A stretch of DNA of 64,000 bases from Craspedostauros australis (taxonomy: Eukaryota; Bacillariophyta; Bacillariophyceae; Mastogloiales; Achnanthaceae): NCBI GenBank assembly GCA_026770025.1, contig JAMXDE010000047.1:434001-498000 (forward strand), written 5' to 3'. The position numbers and the translations under genes were made by a program. The notes under the pieces are model-generated. The model searched no databases, had not been told where the DNA came from, and was given only the letters and a program-made list of their open reading frames with translations. Each line of letters opens with the position of its first letter. The stretch's first letter is position 1. Of the stretch, positions 41,450 to 49,900 are shown one piece after another.

Positions 41450-44400
41450 ATGATCGGCCGGAGGGTGTGGGCACAGTTGCTCACCCTCTGCAGGCCACTC
41501 ATCATGGCGTTACTGACAGCCATCTGCGTTGCCGCCTTCGTGCACGGAGATGAGGAGTCAGGAATGGCTATGGTGGTGGTTGCTCTGGTCACGTGGACAG
41601 CTTGGCGCATCGCGCTAATCCAAGGACACCCACGCAAACACACCAGATGGCGACCAAACCACCACAAGTGCCGGCGATACTACGCGCACGGCAACGGAAT
41701 CAGGCCACCCAGGATTGGACGAAAGTCCGGATGGCGCACAAGAACAATGCGACATCTCTGGGCAGCCGCAGACACGGAGACAGACGACACATTCGCAATG
41801 CCGCTCGCCCGGTTCGATTCAGACTCGTTTCAGATGGCGGTTGACAACTGTGCATCCACGTCATTCACCAACAGCAAGGATGACTTCATCGGAGAACCTA
41901 CGAAAATCGACAAGGTCGTGAAGGGAGTTGGGAGTCGGAAGGTGAACCTGCAAGGAAAGGTAAGATGGAAGATCGAGGACGACCGCGGAAACCGGCACAT
42001 CATCGAGCTCGACAAAGTGATCTATGAGCCCAGCCTTCCATTCCGACTGCTCTGCCCACAACACTGGGCGCAATGCAGCAAGGATCTTGAGGGAACCGGA
42101 TGTACCACCCTCGGCAACAGAATGGAGATCTTTTGGGACCGTCGCAAGCACCGACGATCCATACCACTCACGTCATCCAACATCGGCATGATCAGATCGT
42201 CATCGGGTTACAATGGATTCAGGAAGTACTGCTTGACAAATTCAGTGCAGGAAATCACTCCTACCGAACCAATGGACGCAGCCAATCTGGTCAGCGACGA
42301 CGAGGAGTCAGTGGTAATGGACGATGATGACGGGAGCATCAACCAGAGTGAGCAAGCAATCACCACCAGCGGAGCGGAGGACCAACTCAGCAAGGAGCCT
42401 ACGCAGATCGACTTCAGGGATGTGCCCTACAGAGCACCCATCGATGCTACCTCGGAGTACAGCTCTACTCCAACAGCCGACATGCTCCGACTGCACTACA
42501 AGCTTGGGCATGTATCCTTCAACAAGATGAGGACCATGGCTTCCAAGGGAGAGATCCCTGCGAAGTTCCGAGACTGCCAACTGCCCGCATGCGCATCATG
42601 TGAGTATGGAAAGGCAACCAGACGGCCATGGCGGACCAAGGGAGGCAATCAGCAAGTGAGCAAACTCGTGCCAATCAATCGGCCTGGAGACTGTGTGTCG
42701 GTGGACCAGATGGAGTCACCAACACAGGGGTTCATCGGACAGATCAAAGGCAGGCTGACTACCCAGCGGTACCGCGCAGCCACCATTTTCACTGACCATC
42801 ACAGTCGATTCAGCTACGTGCACCTTCAGAAGAGCACCAACGCCGAAGAAACCCTGCATGCCAAACAAGCATTCGAGGCATACGCCAAGACCTACGGAGT
42901 GACGATTCGGCACTATCACGCCGACAATGGTCGATTCGCAGAGAACAAATTCCTCTCGCATGTCGATCGCTCCGGCCAGACCATCACCTTTTGCGCCGCA
43001 TACGCCCACTTCCAAAACGGAGTGGCGGAGAAACGCATCAGGGATCTGCAGGAGGCAGCTCGGACAATGCTGCTGCACATGCACATCAGGTGGAAGGAGG
43101 CCGCATCCATTTCACTGTGGCCGTACGCTCTGCGCATGGCAAATGAGGTGATGAACGCAACCCCGAATCCAGTGATCAATCACATCACACCTATTGAACG
43201 ATTCTCTGGGTCCGCAATCAAGCCCCAGCTGAAGCATTTTCATTCGTTCGGATGCCCAACGTACGTCCTGAACCCTCGACTCGCCAATGGCCAATCACAG
43301 CCAAAATGGATGTCGAAGGCAAGGATCGGGATCTACCTTGGACTCTCTCCTCGTCACGCAAGATCGGTGGCGCTCATCCTCAACCCAAGGACAGGACTGG
43401 TGTCGCCGCAATTTCACGTCAAGTGCGATGACATGTTTGAGACAGTGGTGGGTACCACAGGCACCAATCATGGCCAATGGAAGCAGTTGGCAGGCATCAG
43501 CAAGCCTGGAGTGATCAAGCGCTCCAAGGGAGTGACCGCAACCGAAGGGTTACGCGGGTCCTCCGACACGGATGCGCCAACATCGCCAACAAATCAGCAT
43601 ACGAACGCAGATGACCCGGAAGGAGACGAAGAGTTCGAAGCATCACAGGCGGCAACGGGCGACGACATCAACATCGGCGAAGCGCCCAGCAACACCGCCA
43701 CCACGGAGCCACCAGCCAGGAATCAACAGGAGCAGTCAGCAGGACTGCGTCGATCAAACAGGCACCGAACACCATCCAGAAAGGTAAGAGAGAATGGAGA
43801 CACCGAAGTCGTCGCACTACCCAGCGCATTCGAGGTGGCAAGCACATTCGAGAACGGAAAAGGATTCGACACCAACGAGACCTCAGATCCGATCGCATTC
43901 GCCGCATCAGCCGACCCAGACACCATGTACTATCACCAAGCAATGAAGCAACCGGATCGGATGAAGTTCAAGGAGGCGATGCAAGCTGAGCTCAACGCTC
44001 ACCACGAGAACGGCCACTGGGAGGTCGTCCCGAGATCAGAAGTGCCAGAGGGAACCAAGGTGGTAGCATCGGTGTGGTCCATGAAGCGGAAACGCCGAAT
44101 CAAGACCAGAGAGGTGTACAAGTGGAAGGCAAGGCTCAACGTCCACGGAGGCCAGCAGGTCAAAGGAGTGAACTTCTGGGAGACATACGCCCCGGTCGTT
44201 ACCTGGATGTCCATCAGACTCGTCCTCATCCTCTCAATCCTGCACAAATGGCACACAAGGCAGATCGATTTCGTGCTCGCATACCCTCAGGCGGAAGTGG
44301 AGACAACTATCTACATGGAAGTACCAGTTGGAGTGAGCATCGGAGATGGAGACACGAAGGACTATGTCCTGAAGCTGGTGAAGAACCTGTACGGCCAAAA

Positions 44401-45538
44401 GCAGGCCGGACGAGTCTGGAACCAGCATCTGCACCGGGGATTGAGCGACATCGGATTCACACAGAGCAAAGTCGACGAATGCGTCTACTACCACGGTAAG
44501 ACAATGTTTCTGGTGTATGTGGACGACGGCATCCTCGCAGGCCCAAGCGCAGAAGAGATTGACAAGCTTCTCAATCAAATGCAACAGCGGTTCAATATCA
44601 CCGACGAAGGGAACCTCACGGACTATCTGGGTGTGCATGTCACTCACCTGGAGGACGGACGCATCAAACTGTCGCAGCCCCATCTCATCGATCAGATCGT
44701 AAAGGACCTGAACTTTCGTCCAAACACCAGACCCAGGGACACGCCGGCAATGACGACGAAGATCCTGGATGCAGACGAGAATGGCGAGGAGCACAACGCG
44801 ACCTGGAGCTACCGATCGGTCATCGGAAAGCTCAACTTCCTGGAGAAATCCACTCGCGGGGAGATCGGGTACGCCGTGCATCAAGCAGCCAGATTCAGCG
44901 CCAATCCGAAGAAATCGCACTCACAAGCGGTGAACCTAATCGGGCGGTACCTGATGGCAACCAGAGACGAAGGCATCATCCTGAACCCCAACGACAAGGC
45001 ATTCGAATGCTTTGCCGATGCAGACTTTGCGGGATTGTGGAACAGAGACACAGCAGCCGAAGACTCAGCCACAGCCAGATCAAGGACTGGATACCTGATT
45101 CGATTTGCAGGATGCCCCATCGCATGGGCATCGCGCTTGCAGACGGAGATCGCATTGAGCACAACCGAAGCCGAAGTGATCGCACTATCAACGGCGTTGC
45201 GCGACGTGATTCCAATGATGAACCTGCTCAACGAAATGTGCGCCAGGGAGATCGTACCAGAGAAGTACAAGCCCAGGGTGTACTGCAATGCATTCGAGGA
45301 CAACTCAGGCGCCTACGAGATCGCCAAGTTTCCGAAGATGCGACCCCGAACAAAGCACATCAACATCAAATACCACCATTTCCGATCGTACGTGGATCGC
45401 AAACTCATCGAAATCTACGCCATCGACACCGACGACCAGCTCGCAGACCTCTGGACGAAGCCACTCGCAGACGATAAGTTCCACAAGTTCACGGAGCTCT
45501 CTATGGGATGGAAGTTCACACAAAGGGATCAAGGTTGA
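41450..45538 (+). CDS. pol: Copia-2 pol polyprotein, 1362 aa, with hydrophobic N-terminus
   Basis: The ATG at 41450 touches the gag stop and lies in the gag frame, so expression could be by TGA readthrough or termination-reinitiation. Residues about 10-57 hold two hydrophobic stretches (RPLIMALLTAICVAAFVHG and MAMVVVALVTWTAWRIALI), membrane-like and unusual for pol. Protease: MAVDNCASTSF (about 131), DNC replacing DSG. Zinc finger: LHYKLGHVSF to CASCEYGKA. Integrase: SVDQMESP (417), YHADNGRFAENKF (490), NGVAEKRIRDLQ (525). RT: FVLAYPQAEVE and VYVDDGILAG (1022). RNase H: CFADADFAG (1190), LSTTEAEVIAL (1238) and AFEDNSGAYEIAK (1282); it ends near LADLWTKPL. No disruption is seen. Confidence 0.93.
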   Translation: MIGRRVWAQLLTLCRPLIMALLTAICVAAFVHGDEESGMAMVVVALVTWTAWRIALIQGHPRKHTRWRPNHHKCRRYYAHGNGIRPPRIGRKSGWRTRTMRHLWAAADTETDDTFAMPLARFDSDSFQMAVDNCASTSFTNSKDDFIGEPTKIDKVVKGVGSRKVNLQGKVRWKIEDDRGNRHIIELDKVIYEPSLPFRLLCPQHWAQCSKDLEGTGCTTLGNRMEIFWDRRKHRRSIPLTSSNIGMIRSSSGYNGFRKYCLTNSVQEITPTEPMDAANLVSDDEESVVMDDDDGSINQSEQAITTSGAEDQLSKEPTQIDFRDVPYRAPIDATSEYSSTPTADMLRLHYKLGHVSFNKMRTMASKGEIPAKFRDCQLPACASCEYGKATRRPWRTKGGNQQVSKLVPINRPGDCVSVDQMESPTQGFIGQIKGRLTTQRYRAATIFTDHHSRFSYVHLQKSTNAEETLHAKQAFEAYAKTYGVTIRHYHADNGRFAENKFLSHVDRSGQTITFCAAYAHFQNGVAEKRIRDLQEAARTMLLHMHIRWKEAASISLWPYALRMANEVMNATPNPVINHITPIERFSGSAIKPQLKHFHSFGCPTYVLNPRLANGQSQPKWMSKARIGIYLGLSPRHARSVALILNPRTGLVSPQFHVKCDDMFETVVGTTGTNHGQWKQLAGISKPGVIKRSKGVTATEGLRGSSDTDAPTSPTNQHTNADDPEGDEEFEASQAATGDDINIGEAPSNTATTEPPARNQQEQSAGLRRSNRHRTPSRKVRENGDTEVVALPSAFEVASTFENGKGFDTNETSDPIAFAASADPDTMYYHQAMKQPDRMKFKEAMQAELNAHHENGHWEVVPRSEVPEGTKVVASVWSMKRKRRIKTREVYKWKARLNVHGGQQVKGVNFWETYAPVVTWMSIRLVLILSILHKWHTRQIDFVLAYPQAEVETTIYMEVPVGVSIGDGDTKDYVLKLVKNLYGQKQAGRVWNQHLHRGLSDIGFTQSKVDECVYYHGKTMFLVYVDDGILAGPSAEEIDKLLNQMQQRFNITDEGNLTDYLGVHVTHLEDGRIKLSQPHLIDQIVKDLNFRPNTRPRDTPAMTTKILDADENGEEHNATWSYRSVIGKLNFLEKSTRGEIGYAVHQAARFSANPKKSHSQAVNLIGRYLMATRDEGIILNPNDKAFECFADADFAGLWNRDTAAEDSATARSRTGYLIRFAGCPIAWASRLQTEIALSTTEAEVIALSTALRDVIPMMNLLNEMCAREIVPEKYKPRVYCNAFEDNSGAYEIAKFPKMRPRTKHINIKYHHFRSYVDRKLIEIYAIDTDDQLADLWTKPLADDKFHKFTELSMGWKFTQRDQG

Positions 45539-45546
45539 CAAGGGAG

Positions 45547-46066
45547 TGTGGGAATATTCCAATGACACGCATACTTTGTGACCTTGAGAGTGATCAAATT
45601 GTGTCGTGAATGAATTTTGTTCCTCAATCAAATCAATCACGACTCCAGGAACCATGCGCGCCATTTTTTCAACAATGTTCCTTGTGTGTTACGTTCAATC
45701 AAAACACGGCGAAGATTCTGGATCGATCGTGGATCTGGATAACTATCGACCAACCGAGCACGACCTCGGAGTGCCATCGCAACCCAAGACCAAATGAAGT
45801 ACAACACGGTGTATTGCGAGGACCCAAATCGAATGAGGATGATGATCACGACGAATTACACGGGAGATGCTGCTGACCCTGCAACTTGCATTCTGACAGA
45901 ACAACATCTCGTCATCATCTCATAATCCGAGAGTTCAATCAACTCAACAACGCAAACCAACTAAATCGACAACTAACGATTACCAATTTACCTCCAAACC
46001 AGAGCCCACGATCTCACCACTGCACACGCCGGTCTCACAGTGCTGACATCTGGAACCAATATCACA
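45547..46066 (+). repeat. Copia-2 3' LTR (520 bp)
   Basis: Same as 39164-39683 except A at 45626. It is preceded by the purine-rich ACAAGGGAG tract (about 45538-45546) and followed by CATCC. Confidence 0.95.
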
Positions 46067-46071
46067 CATCC

Positions 46072-46820
46072 ACCATCACCCAGGCCATCGGCGTGCTCAT
46101 CATCCTCTTCATGTTCGCTTTGTCCATCATCCCAGCCTATGAAATCGGCAAAGTCCTGGCCAATGACAATCGCACCCGCGTTGTCTTCTTCATCGATTCG
46201 TCAGCTTTCATCTGGATGTGCTACCCGCTGGTCATCCCATTCTGGATGATCACGCTCACGCTGGAGGTCATCCTGTCGAAGTGGACCGTCATCGGCAGGT
46301 ACCAAGAGGGATACACGAACCTCGCGTACTCCTACTATCTTCGATGGTGGTTCGTGGACCGACTCGTGGATATGTGGGAAAATTTCGTCGGACGCTTCAT
46401 CGTGGGCACGCCATTGATGACAGCATTCTGCTACCTCATGGGAGCGCATGTCCATCGTTCATGCAACATCGATTCATTCATTCGGGAGTTCGATCTGGCG
46501 AAGGTTGATGCCAATGGCTTGGTCAGCAAGCCGATCCGTTGCCGAATGTTCGGACCATGGAAAGATGAAGAAGGTCCCAGCTTGCGGTTTCGCACGATCC
46601 AGGTGGGATCGAATGCGACGATCAAGGGCATTCTCAGCCCAGGCGTCAAGGTCGGTTCCAACTGCTACGTGCAGCACGTTTCTGTGCTGGTGGAGGGTGC
46701 CCAAGCACCGCCCAACACCGTCGTCCGAGGCAATCCTGGATATGTCAAAAGCGCGGCAGTGTCACGTAGCCGCAACAGCATTATCATTGACGACAACGAC
46801 GATGGTGACAATGACAACGA
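46072..46820 (+). pseudogene. FAAL gene, fragment 4 of 5 (first half of Pls-type terminal domain)
   Basis: Continues fragment 3 in frame (codons about 795-1044). Membrane helices include IGVLIILFMFALSIIPAY and MCYPLVIPFWMITLTL. They are followed by the conserved block YYLRWWFVDRL...GTPLMTAFCYLMGAHV and a left-handed beta-helix (hexapeptide-transferase-like) region VGSNATIKGILSPGVKVGSN. This is the first repeat of the roughly 700-residue terminal domain found after adenylation-carrier modules in Pls (epsilon-poly-lysine synthetase)-type proteins, where it is thought to do condensation at the membrane. It ends in an Asp/Asn run within the 15-base duplication made by the LINE. Confidence 0.83.
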
Positions 46821-46928
46821 TATATATCACACGGACTATAACTGTTAGGTCATGCGCCGGGGGCGCTTTGATTCCGCCTCGTTTATTCTACGTGTGGGCA
46901 CGCAGCGGGAACGGATGTATGGGTGGTC

Positions 46929-49900
46929 TTAGTGTGGTGTGACCAGAGCTTGCCGTGCTGGGTTGCCGGTGGGGCCGGCGGGCAGTGCGTTGTCAGTGGG
47001 AGCGTCACCGGGGCGGTTGTTGCGGCTGTGGTTTCGCATCCAGTTCACCAGCACTGGGTCTGCTGGCGGTGCGTCGGTGCCAAGCCCCTGACGCATCGCC
47101 TGGACCCACTGAATGAGCTGCGTGGCGCGTGCTTGCTGCGGGGGCTGTTCCCAGAGCGGGCGGAGGACTGCAGGGATGGAGGTGGCTGGCCGCGCCGTCA
47201 TCGCTTGGAAGTATTGACAGAGCTCAGGCATCATGTCGGCTGATGTTAGGGATGCCTTGGCGTCGTTCCGGTCCTGCCATTGTGCAAGGGCAGTGTGCCA
47301 CATCAGGTTGGTGACGCTGGCCTGCCAGTCGTGCAGCAGACGTGGGCTGCGTCGGCGGCGGTGCGGCGCCATGGGGGGCGCTTGTTCCCGCCATTGTCGT
47401 GCCCATCCTCCCCAGAGCATGGCCGTCCATCCAACCTTGGACTGCTGGAGCTGTATGGATTTGGTTGGAGAGTCTCTTATGCCAGATGGTGGAAGGCCCC
47501 CTGTGGTGATGCGTCGGATGGCTGTGCACACGAGTTGGGCGACTGCCGGCGGCGTCGTAGGCGGTCGCACGATTGACCGTACCTTTTGGATCGCCTTGGC
47601 CCATATGGCTTGGCTGGCGGCACTGGGGCACATGAGGATATGCTGGTTGTCCTCAGGCTGGCCGCACCGGGGGCACCTGTCTGTGCGTTCTTGCTGCTGC
47701 CGCGCCATGTTCTTGCCACTGGCACTGGTGCCCGTCATAAGTTTCTGTATGGTCCGGCGTTTGCCGCCTCTCCATTTCCTGGAGGTGGTTTTCATAGGTT
47801 CCCAGCTCACTTCAGCGGACTCGGCCTTGCCCCATCGTGCGCACCACTTTGTCTTGACGCAAGCTGGGTTGGTTGCCTGCGATACTGTCCAATAGCCCAG
47901 GTCTGTCACCGGCCCGCATACTGTGTGGAGGCTCCAGCCTGCAGTTGGCACCACCATTCGTGTTGTGTTCCATCCGGGTCCCAAGGATATGCTGTTCCAG
48001 CACTGCCCTGCGAGATCATCAGCCTGCACGTTCATGACCTCCCAGTCGGTGAGCTGGCGTCCATCGCCGTCGGCGTGGCCTTGAACCTCCTGCTGTCGGA
48101 ACGTGACAGGCGACCTACGCAGGCACCTGACCAGCTCAGACCACAGATCATAGTCCGGCTTGTTGGGGTCTGGCCATTGCGTTGGGTCCACAGCTCGCAG
48201 CGCCCGGTTGTTGTCGCAGGCGATGGTGGCTTGCCCGCGTATGCTTGCCCATTCGGCCACCGACGTGATCATCCACACTGACATTAGCACTCCGGCGAGC
48301 TCAGCACGGTTGGAGTCGGTGGGGTGCGATCCCTCTGGCACGGCTGACATTGCAAGCATCTGGTGTCGATCGTCGGCGGGGTCACGCTGGATGATCGCAG
48401 CTGCCGATCCGTGGTTATGCTTGGCTGAAGCATCGCTGCATGCAGAGCAGGTACCCTCTGCTATGGATCGCACGATCGAGTGTATCTCTCCGAGGACGTG
48501 CACGTCTGCAAGAATTCGCACTGCGGCCGGCCCCTTCTGGTGCATCCATGCTCTCAGCGTGGTGGGAAGTGGCTGCTTCCGGATGTGCCCTCGGGACGTG
48601 ATGGCCATTCCAGATCGCCGGGGCGCTCGATCAATCACCTCGACCGGAGCTGCTGGAGAGCTGTTGGGCATCGCGGGCAGGCCTGGCGTGAGCACAGATC
48701 CGTCGGGTCGTATTGACTCACGTCTTTGCGGGATGGTTTGCCATGGTCCAAGCCGTCGTCGTATGTGCCACCCGGGGCGGTCGGTCGCCGCAAGCGCCAT
48801 CAACACTTGGTCCCACGCTTCCCACGCCTTCTTGGAGACTGTCCCTACCTTCGGCCAGCAGATCGGGCCAGCTGGTAGTTGGATGCGCTGCAGGATCTGA
48901 GACCGGATTCGGTCGCCCTGAGCCGTTGCGATGTCGGACAGCCACATCACTCTCAGATGCAGTCTAGCCACATTGGCCAGGGCGAGAGTGTTTCTGTGCA
49001 CACCGGCGCTGATCGCCAGATTCATGACTGTGTCGTCTCCTTCTCGTGGCAGCGAATTGGGATGGTCGAGGTTGGTCATGGTGATGCCGATGTCGGCTGC
49101 AGACTGGAATGTGTTCTGCCACCACGTTGGGCTGGTCCACGTCCTCCACTCACGCTCCGTTTGCTGGAGTGCGCCTGGGAGACCGGTCCATAGTTCGAGG
49201 TGACGTAAAGACGCGCGGAGCAGTCGTCCTGTCGCCGTTGGCTGTTCGAAGTGCTTCATGATCATGGACAGGTGCGCTACCACTTGGCCGTAGTACAAGT
49301 GTTGCATTCCGAACCCCATGACATCCACATGCCCAAAGACGTAGTCCCTAGCAATGGTTCGGGCAATGCCCATTGACGGCAGCGCTGTTGTGAGAGCCGC
49401 ACTCATCACGCGCTCCCATTGCAACCGGGACATTGTCGTGGCAGGGGCAGAGTACGAGAGCGCCGGCCATAGGACTGCCTTGGCAGCGATTTCGACATCC
49501 TGTCGTTGGATTCGTGACGTTCGGATCCGTTCCGCCCAGGCCCTCGACTTCTGCATCAGGTATTCCGCATGCTCTGTCTGCCTGCCATCGCGCCTCGACA
49601 CCATCCCTAGATACTTAGATGCAGATCTCGGGCTGGTGATGGTTAGTTCTGCCCTGCCGCCTGTGGGCGTGCTCATGTTGATGCCCCGGCTGGGCGTAGT
49701 GAGATCATAGACCCATTTGGTGCGGCTCCATTTGAATCGCATCAGTTGCCAGAAGCTTTTGGACGGCTCCAACGCACCTCCGGTGGCTGTGAGGAGTTCG
49801 TCCCAGCTGCGCACTGCTGCTTGGAATATGGCAACTTGTTCGTTGGGGTGCACGGGAGGTAGGCTGTGCATGATGTTGGCGTCGTCGACATAGGCCGTGC

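Larger units (their letters stand above)
39164..46066 (+). mobile_element. Copia-2: intact Ty1/copia retrotransposon, 6.9 kb
   Basis: LTRs of 520 bp (39164-39683, 45547-46066) differ at a single base (G at 39243, A at 45626). CATCC duplications flank the element (39159-39163, 46067-46071). The internal region holds a primer-binding site matching the D-arm of initiator tRNA-Met, gag and pol, both open and in the same frame, separated only by TGA. It has clearly inserted very recently into the coding sequence of the FAAL gene. Confidence 0.95.
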
